Part shown: positions 39,841 to 48,576 of the stretch, one piece after another
Layout: each line of letters starts with the position of its first letter
Position numbering within the stretch: the stretch's first letter is position 1
Assembly (NCBI GenBank): GCA_934589065.1
Contig: CAKTNN010000009.1
Coordinates: 9,230 to 73,229, forward strand
Length of the DNA: 64,000 nt
Direction of reading: 5' to 3'
DNA from: an uncultured Oscillospiraceae bacterium
Lineage (GTDB): Bacteria; Bacillota; Clostridia; Oscillospirales; Oscillospiraceae
Notes under the pieces: generated by a model
What the model was told of the DNA's origin: nothing
Databases searched by the model: none
Seen by the model: the letters and a program-made list of their open reading frames with translations, nothing else
Position numbers and translations under genes: made by a program

Positions 39841-41532
39841 TCAGGCGAGAATGGGCTTTAGGGCTTCTGCCAGCTTGTCCTTCTGGGCCTGGGCCTGGGC
39901 AAGATCCTTCCCCAGAGTGGTAAAGTAGGTTTTAATCTTGGGCTCTGTGCCGGAGGGACGCACCACCACCGTTGCGCCGCCCTCCAGGGAATAAATCAGC
40001 ACATTGGCTGCGGGCAGGCCAGTTTCCTGGCTCTTTTCGTAATCCGTGACCTTTGTAACCTTGTAGCCGCCGATTTCGGCAGGGGGAGCCTTTCGCAGGC
40101 CATCCATAATGGAGGCCATTTTGTCCATGCCGGAAAGACCGGGGAACTCAAAGGAATCCACCTTGTTGAGGTAGCGACCGTACTTTGCATAGATGGCTTC
40201 CAGCCGCTCTTTGATGGAAGAGCCGATGGAGCGATAGTAAGCAGCCATTTCGCAGATAAGCATAGAGCCAATGATAGCGTCCTTGTCCCGGACGTAAGGG
40301 CCGGCAAGGTAGCCGTAGCTTTCCTCAAAACCAAAGATAAACCGGTCAACTTCCCCGGCCTTTTCCAGCCGGGCAATCTGGTCGCCGATCCACTTAAAGC
40401 CGGTGAGCACATTGCGCATCTCCACGCCGTAGTTGGCGGCAACGGCATCGGCAAGGGGAGTGGAAACAATGGACTTGACAGCTACGGGACGCTCGGGCAT
40501 GGTGCCGGTTTCAATGCGACCCTGACAGATATAGTCCAGCAGCAGCACGCCAACCTCGTTGCCGGATACCAGCTCATAGCTTCCATCCGGGCAGCGGATG
40601 GCGATGCCCACGCGGTCGGCATCCGGGTCGGTAGCCAGCATCAGGTCAGCGCCCTCTTTCTTTGCCAGCTCCAGGCCAAGACGGAGGGCTTCAAAAATTT
40701 CGGGATTGGGATAGGGACAGGTGGGGAAATTGCCGTCAGGATCTTTCTGTTCCGGCACAATGGTGATATCCGTAATGCCGATATCCTTTAGAACACGGGT
40801 TACGGGAACCAGACCGGAGCCGTTCAGGGGAGAGTAGACCAGCTTGAGCCCGGCAGTTTTGCACAGGCCGGGGCGCACGGAGCGGGCCTTGATGGCATCA
40901 TACAGGGCTTCCTTGCAGCTATCCTCCACATACCGGATGAGGCCGGAGGAGAGGCCCTCTTCAAAGGAGACGCGCTTTGCGCCGGTCAGAACATCCGTTT
41001 TCTGGATCTCTGCGTACACCACGGCAGCGGCATCGTCGGTCATCTGGCAGCCATCGGGGCCGTAGGCCTTGTAGCCGTTGTATTTTGCCGGGTTGTGGGA
41101 GGCAGTGATCATAATGCCGGCGTTGGCTCCATAGTAGCGTGTGGCAAAGCTCAGGGCGGGAACGGGCATCAGGGCATCGTAAATCCGAACGCGGATCCCG
41201 TTGGCAGCCAGCACACAGGCGGCTTCCTTGGCAAATACATCGGAATTGATGCGGCTGTCATAAGAAATGGCAACCAGCTGATTGCCTCCCTGAGTTTTTA
41301 CCCAGTTTGCAAGACCCTGGGTGGCCTGACGAACCACATAAATATTCATGCGGTTTGTGCCTGCCCCCAAAACACCCCGCAGGCCAGCAGTGCCAAACTT
41401 CAGCGCTACGGCAAAGCGCTCTTTGATCTGCTGATCATCCCCGGCGATTTCCTGCAGCTCTTTTTGCAGGGCGGGATCTTCCAGGTCGGCCTGGGCCCAG
41501 CGCTTATACTCATCCAAATACATTTTCGTCAC
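39841..41532 (-). CDS. Phosphoglucomutase/phosphomannomutase family protein
   Basis: 563 residues of the alpha-D-phosphohexomutase superfamily. The phosphoserine lies in MITASHNPAKYNGYKAYGPDG, the metal loop is ATDPDADRVGIAIRC, sugar-binding GFEESYGYLAGPYVRDKDAI, and the phosphate loop VVVRPSGTEPKIK. The length and GTAGLRGVLGAGTNRMN start fit the PgcA-like (about 580-residue) phosphoglucomutase group in Firmicutes, which links glucose-6-phosphate to cell-wall and polysaccharide precursors. The substrate is not proved. Confidence 0.92.
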   Translation of the reverse strand: MTKMYLDEYKRWAQADLEDPALQKELQEIAGDDQQIKERFAVALKFGTAGLRGVLGAGTNRMNIYVVRQATQGLANWVKTQGGNQLVAISYDSRINSDVFAKEAACVLAANGIRVRIYDALMPVPALSFATRYYGANAGIMITASHNPAKYNGYKAYGPDGCQMTDDAAAVVYAEIQKTDVLTGAKRVSFEEGLSSGLIRYVEDSCKEALYDAIKARSVRPGLCKTAGLKLVYSPLNGSGLVPVTRVLKDIGITDITIVPEQKDPDGNFPTCPYPNPEIFEALRLGLELAKKEGADLMLATDPDADRVGIAIRCPDGSYELVSGNEVGVLLLDYICQGRIETGTMPERPVAVKSIVSTPLADAVAANYGVEMRNVLTGFKWIGDQIARLEKAGEVDRFIFGFEESYGYLAGPYVRDKDAIIGSMLICEMAAYYRSIGSSIKERLEAIYAKYGRYLNKVDSFEFPGLSGMDKMASIMDGLRKAPPAEIGGYKVTKVTDYEKSQETGLPAANVLIYSLEGGATVVVRPSGTEPKIKTYFTTLGKDLAQAQAQKDKLAEALKPILA

Positions 41533-41548
41533 CTATCCTTACTTTCGG

Positions 41549-41576
41549 ATTTTATTTGCGAAATTGACAATTACAA
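41549..41576 (-). promoter_or_regulatory. Promoter of the phosphohexomutase gene
   Basis: On the minus strand TTGTAA (41571-41576) and TAAAAT (41549-41554), 16 bp apart. Confidence 0.45.
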
Positions 41577-41610
41577 TATAAAGCATTTTGCTGCTATTGT
41601 CAATATCAGC

Positions 41611-41645
41611 AAAAAACCCCTCCGGCGATGCCGCCGGAGGGGTAG
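41611..41645 (-). terminator. Terminator of the DUF4430 lipoprotein gene
   Basis: Arms CCCCTCCGGCG and complement with a 6-base loop and a T-run on the minus strand. Confidence 0.88.
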
Positions 41646-41656
41646 TAATGCGCAGC

Positions 41657-42067
41657 TTATTCTGCAACCATTGCGTAAACGGCCCCCTCTTCAATGGGGG
41701 TGGAATCCACGCCGGTCATGGCGTATTCCCCGTTTACATAGAAAGCCCAGTATTTGCCGTCCTTGTCGTAGTCCAGAGTGACACCGTTGACGGTTTTAAC
41801 GTACAGGCCAAAATCGCTGTCTTCTCCGGCGACCAGACCCAGCTCCACCAGGGCGGCGCCCACGGTATCTTTGTTCGTTTTTACGGTTGCGGAGGTTTCT
41901 GTGCCATCGGGGGTGGTGACGGCAAACTCAAAGCTCTTGCTGCCGCTGCCGTAGGTCTGACCGGAGACCATGGTGACGGTGGTGGGCTCTGCAGGCGCTT
42001 TCTCTCCGCAGGCTACCAGGGTAAACAGCATAATTACGCACAGCGCAATGGATAAAAATTTCTTCAT
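41657..42067 (-). CDS. DUF4430 domain lipoprotein, transcobalamin-like
   Basis: 136 residues. Lipobox LVAC puts the acylated Cys at residue 20. After a short Pro/Thr linker comes one DUF4430 domain (residues about 30-136): TVGAALVELGLVAGED, then YVKTVNGVTLDYDKDGKYWAFYVNGEYAMTGVDSTPIEEGAVYAMVAE, the pattern shared with the C-terminal part of vitamin B12 carrier proteins. It is divergent from the cobalamin operon at 42248, 180 bp away. The domain and location together suggest cobalamin or another corrinoid binding outside the cell; that is inference. Confidence 0.82.
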   Translation of the reverse strand: MKKFLSIALCVIMLFTLVACGEKAPAEPTTVTMVSGQTYGSGSKSFEFAVTTPDGTETSATVKTNKDTVGAALVELGLVAGEDSDFGLYVKTVNGVTLDYDKDGKYWAFYVNGEYAMTGVDSTPIEEGAVYAMVAE

Positions 42068-42128
42068 ATCGGTATTCTCCTGTTAAAAATTTGGGAAAAA
42101 TCTTTGGCTAAGGATTACCCTGGAAAAA

Positions 42129-42157
42129 ATTCTACCATATTCAGTTCAAAAAATCAA
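42129..42157 (-). promoter_or_regulatory. Promoter of the DUF4430 lipoprotein gene
   Basis: On the minus strand TTGATT (42152-42157) and TAGAAT (42129-42134), 17 bp apart. Confidence 0.6.
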
Positions 42158-42185
42158 CTTGTTTATGGTTGCAGAGCCGGCAGTA

Positions 42186-42214
42186 TTGCATTTTGCGGGT
42201 AAAATCGGTATAAT
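42186..42214 (+). promoter_or_regulatory. Promoter of the cobalamin operon
   Basis: TTGCAT and TATAAT with a 17-bp spacer. Only about 30 bases separate the -10 from the first start codon, leaving no room for a cobalamin riboswitch. Confidence 0.75.
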
Positions 42215-42247
42215 AAAGAAAATCTTTGCAAGGGGGGGCAGTGCTCT

Positions 42248-43117
42248 ATGTATGAAGACCCGTTTTCCCGCTGCCACCCGGCAGTGAATTTTTGTTACTT
42301 TGCTGCGGTCATTGGATTTGGTGTTGTGGTGCAGCACCCGGCTTATGCCGTGGCATCCCTGGTCTGCGGCGGAATCTATTACCTGATTCTCCATGGCGGA
42401 CAGGGCCGTTCCTTCCTTTTGGGGCTTTTGGGCTTTATGCTGGTAATTACTGCCCTCAACCCCTTGCTGAATACCTCCGGGCGGCATATCCTGTTCTGGC
42501 TGTTCGGCAGGCCTTATACCCTGGAGGCTTTGTGCTATGGGGGAATCCTGGCGGCGATTTTTGCCCTGACGCTGATTTGGTTCGGCTGCTACAGCCGCGT
42601 GCTGACCAGCGACAAATTTACGGCGTTGTTTGGCAACCTGATTCCGGCGCTTTCGCTGCTTTTGGTGATGGTGCTGCGGCTGATTCCGGCTTTCAGCAGG
42701 AAAGCCAGCCAGATATCCACTGCCAGAAGCGCCATCGGAAAGGGAAACGAGAATGCCCAAACCCTCAAGAACCGACTCTACAGCGCCGCAGGGATTCTCT
42801 CCGCGCTGACGGACTGGGCCCTGGAGGGCAGCATCGTCACCGCCGACTCCATGCGCTGCCGGGGCTATGGCTGCGGAAAGAGAACCAATTTTACCCTGTA
42901 CCGCCTGACGGTGCGGGACTGTATCCTCCTTGCATTAATTTCAGGATTGTGTGCCCTTGTCCTGGCCTTTGGCGGGATGGAAGCCACGTATACGCCTTAT
43001 TTGTATGTCAGTTACATTTCCGGTGGGTTCATTGCTTACTGCGTGCTCCTTTTGATCCCTCCCGTGATGTATTTGTGGGAGAGAATTCTATGGAACAGTT
43101 TCAAATTCAAAACCTGA
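42248..43117 (+). CDS. ECF transporter T component (EcfT-like)
   Basis: 289 residues, about six to seven membrane segments. The start MYEDPFSRCHPAVNF and the cytoplasmic coupling helices around SRKASQISTARSAIGKG and ADSMRCRGYGCGKRTNF carry the two small-residue-rich A-R-G motifs typical of EcfT/CbiQ. It joins the ATPases to the S component. It is the first gene of the operon and overlaps the fused ATPase gene by 28 bp, so the module is dedicated rather than shared. Confidence 0.88.
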   Translation: MYEDPFSRCHPAVNFCYFAAVIGFGVVVQHPAYAVASLVCGGIYYLILHGGQGRSFLLGLLGFMLVITALNPLLNTSGRHILFWLFGRPYTLEALCYGGILAAIFALTLIWFGCYSRVLTSDKFTALFGNLIPALSLLLVMVLRLIPAFSRKASQISTARSAIGKGNENAQTLKNRLYSAAGILSALTDWALEGSIVTADSMRCRGYGCGKRTNFTLYRLTVRDCILLALISGLCALVLAFGGMEATYTPYLYVSYISGGFIAYCVLLLIPPVMYLWERILWNSFKFKT

Positions 43118-44739
43118 CCTTTTCCTATCCCGGAGCACAGAGCCCTTGCCTGGAGGACGTTTCCTTTTCCATCGGCAAGGGGGAGTATGTGCTCTTGTGT
43201 GGAACCAGCGGGTGCGGGAAAACGACGCTTTTGCGGCATCTGAAATCCGTACTCACCCCCAGGGGGGCTGGGAGCGGCAGAATTCTCTATTGCGGCACGC
43301 CCTTAGATCAGGTGGAGGATGCCCGCCAAGCCCAGGCCATCGGCTTTGTGATGCAGAACCCGGACGATCAGATTGTCACCGATAAGGTCTGGCACGAATT
43401 GGCCTTTGGGCTGGAAAACCTGGGAGTTGACCGGGATGTGATCGGTGCCCGGGTTGCGGAAATGGCAAGCTTTTTCGGAATACAAAGCTGGTTCCACCGG
43501 GATATATCCCAGCTTTCCGGCGGTCAAAAGCAGCTTCTGAATTTGGCCTCCATTATGGCGATGCAGCCGGAAATACTGATTCTGGATGAGCCCACCGGTC
43601 AGCTGGACCCCATTGCCGCCGGTGATTTCCTGAATACCCTGAAAAAGATCAATCGGGAGCTGGGCACCACTGTGCTGATTACCGAGCATCGGGTGGAGGA
43701 GATTTTTCCCGTTGCAGACCGGGTGCTGGTAATGGAGCAGGGGAAGCTCACGGTAGATGCGCCCCCAAGGCAGGCAGGGCGGCTCTTGATTCAGCGGAGC
43801 AGCCCCCTTTGCGATATGCTCCCTGCCCCTATGCGGGTTTATTTTGAGGTAGAGGACGGCCCCAATCCGCCGCTGACCGTGCGGGAGGGCCGCAGCTGGC
43901 TGGAAGCGCAGCAGCCTTTTTATGCTGCCCAGTGCCCTCCTCCGGAAACGGAGCCCTGGGGGGAGACGGCGGTGGAAGCAAAGGACGTGTGGTTTCGCTA
44001 CGAGCGCCAGTCCCCGGATGTGCTGAATGGGCTGAGTATGCGCATACCGGCAGGCAGTCTCTATGCCATTGTGGGCAGCAACGGCGGGGGAAAATCCACT
44101 GCGCTGCGGACGATATGCGGAATCTGTAAGCCCTATCGGGGATCTATTGAAGTTTTGGGGAAGAATATCCAAAAGTATCCCAAGGCCAGCCTGTTTCAGA
44201 ACTGCCTGACCATGCTGCCCCAGGACCCCAGAAACCTGTTTGTCAAGCAGACGGTAGAAGAAGAGCTGGAGGAAATGACCCATTCTCCGGATGCCCGGCA
44301 GAAAGCTGCCGCAATATGCCAAATTGGCCGCCTGATGAAGGCAAACCCTTATGACCTTTCCGGCGGTGAGCAGCAGCGTGTGGCCCTTGCCAAGGTGCTG
44401 CTTACAAACCCCAGGGTTCTGCTGCTGGACGAGCCCACCAAGGGGCTGGATTGCTGCTTTAAAAGAAGCTTTGCCGCCACGCTGAAAGAGCTGACAGGGG
44501 AAGGAATGACCATTCTTATGGTCTCCCACGACATTGAATTCTGCGCAGAGTACGCGGATATGGCAGCCATGTTCTTTGACGGCAGACTGATTGCTTCCGG
44601 CACACCAAAAAGCTTTTTTGGCGGCAACAGCTTTTATACCACCGCTGCCAGCCGCATGAGCAAGGGTGTCTTTGAAAACGCAGTGACGGCCCGGGATGTG
44701 GCGGCGCGCCTTCGGAAGAACCGGGGGGAGGGGCAATGA
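43090..44739 (+). CDS. Fused ECF transporter ATPase with two ABC domains (EcfA1-EcfA2 in one chain)
   Basis: 549 residues from ATG 43090. Domain 1 has Walker A CGTSGCGKTT, Q-loop FVMQNPDDQ, signature LSGGQKQ and Walker B ILILDEPTGQLDP. Domain 2 has Walker A VGSNGGGKST, LPQDPRNLF, signature LSGGEQQR and VLLLDEPTKGLD. Most ECF systems use two separate ATPases; here they are covalently joined. The upstream frame is open for another 800 bp through the EcfT gene, but that is a shadow. The next start overlaps by 4 bp. Confidence 0.92.
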   Translation: MEQFQIQNLTFSYPGAQSPCLEDVSFSIGKGEYVLLCGTSGCGKTTLLRHLKSVLTPRGAGSGRILYCGTPLDQVEDARQAQAIGFVMQNPDDQIVTDKVWHELAFGLENLGVDRDVIGARVAEMASFFGIQSWFHRDISQLSGGQKQLLNLASIMAMQPEILILDEPTGQLDPIAAGDFLNTLKKINRELGTTVLITEHRVEEIFPVADRVLVMEQGKLTVDAPPRQAGRLLIQRSSPLCDMLPAPMRVYFEVEDGPNPPLTVREGRSWLEAQQPFYAAQCPPPETEPWGETAVEAKDVWFRYERQSPDVLNGLSMRIPAGSLYAIVGSNGGGKSTALRTICGICKPYRGSIEVLGKNIQKYPKASLFQNCLTMLPQDPRNLFVKQTVEEELEEMTHSPDARQKAAAICQIGRLMKANPYDLSGGEQQRVALAKVLLTNPRVLLLDEPTKGLDCCFKRSFAATLKELTGEGMTILMVSHDIEFCAEYADMAAMFFDGRLIASGTPKSFFGGNSFYTTAASRMSKGVFENAVTARDVAARLRKNRGEGQ

Positions 44740-45437
44740 AAAAAGCATCCATTTTCAGCCTGTTGACCATTTTCCTGCTGGTTCCTGCCACGCTTTACTT
44801 TGGCAGTCACATGAAGGGACGGTGGTATTATCTGACCAGCACCCTGGTGATTCTGGAGATCATGCTGCCATTTTTTGCTTCCTTTGAGCGCAGAGCCCCC
44901 AAATCCAGGGAGCTTGTGACCATTGCGGTGATGGCGTCCCTGGCGGCAGCGTCCCGGGTGGCCTTTGCGGCGATCCCGTGTTTTAAGGCCATCACCGGGA
45001 TCATTATGATCACAGGCATTGCCTTTGGCCCCCAGACGGGATTCCTGACGGGAGCGATTGCTGCTTTCGCCAGTAATTTCTTCTTTGGACAGGGGCCCTG
45101 GACGCCCTGGCAGATGTTTGCCTACGGCTTTGCCGGATTTTGGGCAGGCCTCTTTTTCCACAAGCACCCTACCTGGCGTAACCCCTGGGTGCTGGGAATT
45201 TTTGGCTTTCTCTCCATTTTGCTGGTGGTTGGCCCCATGCTGGATAGCTGCACGGTGTTTACGGTGCTGCCCAAGCTGACCAAGGAAAATGTACTGTTTA
45301 TCTATGGGCAGGGCGTTCCGGTGAATGTGATTCACGGCTTGGGCTGTGGGGCAACGCTGCTGGTACTGACCAAGCCTCTGCTGCAAAAGCTGGACAGGCT
45401 TCAGCGAAAATACGGTATTTTGGAGGATTCTCAATGA
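44736..45437 (+). CDS. ECF transporter S component, probably for cobalamin or its precursors
   Basis: 233 residues, about six membrane segments, starting MKKASIFSLLTIFLLVP. It carries VTIAVMASLAAASRVAFAAIPCFKAITGIIMITGIAFGPQTGFLTGAIAAFASNFFFGQGPWTPWQMFAYGFAGF, a conserved block of the CbrT-type substrate proteins. The substrate call comes from the adjacent cobT, cobU, cobS and cobC genes: corrinoid import feeding salvage. The fusion ATPase and EcfT next to it form the rest of the transporter. The start overlaps by 4 bp. Confidence 0.85.
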   Translation: MKKASIFSLLTIFLLVPATLYFGSHMKGRWYYLTSTLVILEIMLPFFASFERRAPKSRELVTIAVMASLAAASRVAFAAIPCFKAITGIIMITGIAFGPQTGFLTGAIAAFASNFFFGQGPWTPWQMFAYGFAGFWAGLFFHKHPTWRNPWVLGIFGFLSILLVVGPMLDSCTVFTVLPKLTKENVLFIYGQGVPVNVIHGLGCGATLLVLTKPLLQKLDRLQRKYGILEDSQ

Positions 45438-46192
45438 AACGGCAGAGGCTTTATCTCTCTACCATCGACCCTTCCGCCGGGGAGACTGCCCGGAAGTACG
45501 GCCTGGGGATAGAGATTGCCCAGTTCTGCACGGCAGTGAATATGGACGAGGGGGTTGCGCAGACGGATACCCAGGTGCAGCGGGAGCTGGCGGGAATAGA
45601 CAGATGCGTTTTCCATGGCCCTTTTAACGAGCTGTTTCCCTGCGCCATTGATCCCAAGGCCAGAGCTTTGGCTATGGCGCGATACCGGCAGGCAAGCAAT
45701 TTGGCTGCCCGGTATGGGGCAAGGAAGACGGTATTTCATGCAGGGTTTGTCCCGAATGTCTATTTCCCGGCGTGGTTTACGGAGCAATCGGTAACCTTTT
45801 GGAAAGAATTTTTAGGGGAGCAACCGCAAACCTGCGTTTTCTGCCTGGAAAACGTGATGGAATCTGATCCTCAGTGGCTAAAGGAGATTGTCCAGGGGAT
45901 AGACGATCCCCGATTGGGTATCTGTCTGGATGTGGGCCATGCAAATGTCTGCTCCCGGATGGATGTGTTTTCCTGGCTGGAAACCCTTGCCCCCTGGATT
46001 CGGCATTTTCATATCCACAATAACGATGGTACCTGGGATACCCACAGCCCCCTGGGGCAAGGCAGCATCCCAATGGAGAATTTTTTAACCGAGGCCGCAT
46101 CCCTGTGCAGCGCCGCCAGTTTTACGCTGGAGGTATCGGATGCCCAGGGGGAAGTAAGCTGGCTTCTGGAACATGAACAATTGGAGGACTGA
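45434..46192 (+). CDS. Sugar phosphate isomerase/epimerase-like TIM-barrel protein
   Basis: 252 residues of the AP-endonuclease-2/xylose isomerase-like superfamily. Metal-site patterns are seen: VFHGPFNELFP, KTVFHAGFVPN, CLENVMESDP, CLDVGHANV and FHIHNNDGTWDTHSPLGQGSIPMENF. These TIM barrels bind one or two metals and act as epimerases, isomerases or endonuclease-like enzymes. It sits between the transporter S component and cobT with 4-bp overlap upstream, so a cobalamin-linked role is likely, but the reaction is unknown. Confidence 0.8.
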   Translation: MKRQRLYLSTIDPSAGETARKYGLGIEIAQFCTAVNMDEGVAQTDTQVQRELAGIDRCVFHGPFNELFPCAIDPKARALAMARYRQASNLAARYGARKTVFHAGFVPNVYFPAWFTEQSVTFWKEFLGEQPQTCVFCLENVMESDPQWLKEIVQGIDDPRLGICLDVGHANVCSRMDVFSWLETLAPWIRHFHIHNNDGTWDTHSPLGQGSIPMENFLTEAASLCSAASFTLEVSDAQGEVSWLLEHEQLED

Positions 46193-46196
46193 AACA

Positions 46197-47285
46197 ATGA
46201 CACTGGAAACGCTGATTGCATCCGTTGCACCCCTGGATCAGGAGACAATGGAAAAGGCCAGACTTCGCCAAATGGCTCTGGCAAAGCCCCCGGAGAGCCT
46301 GGGGCGGCTGGAAGACCTGTCCATTCAGCTGGCGGGCATTACCGGGCAAGTGCACAATACCATGGAGAAAACCCATTTGCTGGTATTTGCGGCGGACAAT
46401 GGTGTTGTTGAAGAGGGGGTGTCCAGCGCGCCCCAGTCCGTGACCCTAATGCAGACCATCAATCTGACCAGAGCGAAAACCGGCGCATCTGTCCTTGCCA
46501 AGCATTTTGGCGCGGGCATTACCGTGTGCGACGTAGGGGTCAATGCGGTAATCACCGACCCAAAGGTTCTGAACCGGAAAATCGCCATGGGCACACAAAA
46601 TATCTGTAAAGGCCCGGCAATGACCCGTGCCCAGGCGGAACAGGCCATTCTGACGGGTGCGCAGCTTGCCATGGAAACGGAGGCAAATGCTTTGGGCATT
46701 GGGGAGATGGGCATCGGCAACACCACCACCTCCTCTGCTGTGCTGGCAGTGCTGCTGGGTGTGCCGGTGGAGACCGTCACCGGTCGTGGCGGCGGCATTA
46801 CCGACGATGCCTTCCGGAAGAAAAAGGAGGTCATTTCCCAGGCAATTGCCGTCAATGCGCCCAATCCTCAGGATGCCGTGGATGTTTTGCAAAAGGTGGG
46901 CGGCTTTGACCTGGCTGCCATGTGCGGCGCATTTCTGGGAGCTGCCGCCAGCCGCCGTCCGGTGGTGATCGATGGCTTCATTTCCGTAGTGGCGGCATTG
47001 TGCGCAGTGCAGCTTTGCCCGAAGGTGCGGGACTATCTGATTCCCAGCCACGCTTCTTACGAGATTGGCTACCGTTTGGCGATGGAGAAGCTCTCCTTGC
47101 AGCCCCTGTTTATGCTGGGAATGCGCCTGGGCGAGGGCAGCGGCTGCCCCTTGGCGTTCCAGGTGCTCTCTGCCGCCTGCGCCATCATCAACGATATGGC
47201 GACCTTTGACCAGGCGGGAATTGACGATGGCTACCTGGAAGAAATCCGGGAAGGAGATAAGTTTACGGTGGAGGGCGCAGAATGA
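46197..47285 (+). CDS. cobT: Nicotinate-nucleotide-dimethylbenzimidazole phosphoribosyltransferase CobT
   Basis: 362 residues from ATG 46197 (ttggagg upstream). It activates the lower ligand base by transferring ribose-phosphate from nicotinate mononucleotide. Conserved: RLEDLSIQLAGITG, VFAADNGVVEEGVS, GIGEMGIGNTTTSSAVL, VTGRGGGITDDAF, and LGMRLGEGSGCPLAFQVL, which holds the catalytic Glu region. The length is that of CobT. It overlaps cobU by 4 bp. Confidence 0.95.
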   Translation: MTLETLIASVAPLDQETMEKARLRQMALAKPPESLGRLEDLSIQLAGITGQVHNTMEKTHLLVFAADNGVVEEGVSSAPQSVTLMQTINLTRAKTGASVLAKHFGAGITVCDVGVNAVITDPKVLNRKIAMGTQNICKGPAMTRAQAEQAILTGAQLAMETEANALGIGEMGIGNTTTSSAVLAVLLGVPVETVTGRGGGITDDAFRKKKEVISQAIAVNAPNPQDAVDVLQKVGGFDLAAMCGAFLGAAASRRPVVIDGFISVVAALCAVQLCPKVRDYLIPSHASYEIGYRLAMEKLSLQPLFMLGMRLGEGSGCPLAFQVLSAACAIINDMATFDQAGIDDGYLEEIREGDKFTVEGAE

Positions 47286-47827
47286 TCGTCTTCATCACCG
47301 GGGGGGCAAAAAACGGGAAATCCTCCTTTGCCCAAAATCTGGCAGTGAAGCTTGCCCAGGGGGGGAAGCACTATTATATCGCCACCATGATTCCCTGTGA
47401 CGAGGAGGACTTGGCACGGATTGCCCACCACGTTGCCGACCGGGACGGCCTGGGATTTGAAACGCTGGAATGCGGCAGAGACATTGCTGCCTGCCTCAAA
47501 ATGGCGGACGGAAACGCAAGCTTTCTGCTCGATAGCGTTACGGCGCTGCTGATGAACGAGCTCTACCCAGACCCCACGACCTGGGCCCTGGACGAAACGG
47601 CGCCGGAACGGTGCGAAAAGGGGCTAATGGCGCTGTGCCGCGGAGTAAAAAATATCGTGCTGGTCAGCGACTATATCTATTCCGATGCCGCCAAATATGA
47701 CCCTGAAACGGAAGTTTTCCGCAGGGGACTGGCGCGGCTGGATAGAAGTATTGCAAAAATCGCGGATACGGTCATAGAAGTATCTGCCGGAAATCTTGTC
47801 TACCTGAAAGGGGAACTGCCACTATGA
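47282..47827 (+). CDS. cobU: Adenosylcobinamide kinase/guanylyltransferase CobU
   Basis: 181 residues. The P-loop is TGGAKNGKSSFAQ; IATMIP and RIAHHVADRDG follow, with the His pair where Salmonella CobU carries its guanylylated His. The Walker B region is SFLLDSVTALLMNELY and VLVSDYIYSDAAKY replaces the usual VSNEVGMGIVP. It phosphorylates cobinamide and adds GMP. The missing VGxGIVP motif is present in the short CobU-like protein encoded at 48577, which is odd. It overlaps cobT and cobS by 4 bp each. Confidence 0.88.
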   Translation: MIVFITGGAKNGKSSFAQNLAVKLAQGGKHYYIATMIPCDEEDLARIAHHVADRDGLGFETLECGRDIAACLKMADGNASFLLDSVTALLMNELYPDPTTWALDETAPERCEKGLMALCRGVKNIVLVSDYIYSDAAKYDPETEVFRRGLARLDRSIAKIADTVIEVSAGNLVYLKGELPL

Positions 47828-48564
47828 AAACCTTTTTTCATGCCTTTGTAATGTGTCAGTCCATGTTCTGCGCCATTCCGTTCCCTTGCAAAATCTGGGA
47901 CGAAAAAGCGAGGGATAAGCTGCTATGGTGCCTGCCGCTGGTGGGCCTGGAAATTGGCTTTATTTGGTGGCTGATCTATCTGGTGTGCGACTCTTTTGCT
48001 CTGCCCATGCTGTTGCAGGGGGCAGTTCTTTGCGCATCTCCTTTTTTGCTTACCGGGTGCATTCACCTGGATGGCTTTATGGATGTGACGGATGCCGTGG
48101 GCTCTTGCCGGGATTTGGAGCGCCGCCGGGAGATTTTAAAGGATTCCCATGTGGGCTCTTTTGCGGTGATCGGCTGCGTGCTGCTGATTGTGTTTCAGTT
48201 TGCCTGTTGCGCCGGTGTATATAACTGGGTGGATAGCCGGATGCTCATTCTCATTCCCGTGGTCAGCCGCAGCTGCAGCGCCCTTGCGGTGGCGGTTTTG
48301 CCCAAGATGTCTACCAGTCAGTATGTACAGAAAAAAGCCGGGACAGCGGATATCTATATTCCGGTTGCCTTTCTGCTGCTTTGCCTGACGGCTGCGGCAT
48401 TGCTTTCACCTGCGTGCGGCTGGGCGGTTTTCATCCAGCTGGCGGTTTACGCCCTTGCCCTTCGGAAGGGATTCAAAAACCTTGGGGGCATGAACGGCGA
48501 TATTTCCGGCTATGCCCTGACCCTTTCGGAGCTGGGCGCGCTGGCGGCAATGGCAATTCTGTAA
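47824..48564 (+). CDS. cobS: Adenosylcobinamide-GDP ribazoletransferase CobS
   Basis: 246 residues, about six membrane segments. The conserved active-site region is CIHLDGFMDVTDAVGSCRDLERRREILKDSHVGSFAVIG, with the Asp-rich metal site; PLVGLEIGFIWW precedes it. It joins adenosylcobinamide-GDP to alpha-ribazole phosphate at the membrane, making cobalamin phosphate. It overlaps cobU by 4 bp and precedes the CobU-like gene by 12 bp. Confidence 0.93.
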   Translation: MKTFFHAFVMCQSMFCAIPFPCKIWDEKARDKLLWCLPLVGLEIGFIWWLIYLVCDSFALPMLLQGAVLCASPFLLTGCIHLDGFMDVTDAVGSCRDLERRREILKDSHVGSFAVIGCVLLIVFQFACCAGVYNWVDSRMLILIPVVSRSCSALAVAVLPKMSTSQYVQKKAGTADIYIPVAFLLLCLTAAALLSPACGWAVFIQLAVYALALRKGFKNLGGMNGDISGYALTLSELGALAAMAIL

Positions 48565-48576
48565 GGAGGGGACAAG

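Noticed and set aside
42292-43089. Long N-terminal extension of the ECF ATPase gene
   Set aside because: It runs through the EcfT gene in another frame; ATG 43090 gives a normal ABC start.
43303-44748. 481-codon open frame on the minus strand
   Set aside because: Antisense to the fused ECF ATPase, which has complete Walker motifs in the other strand.
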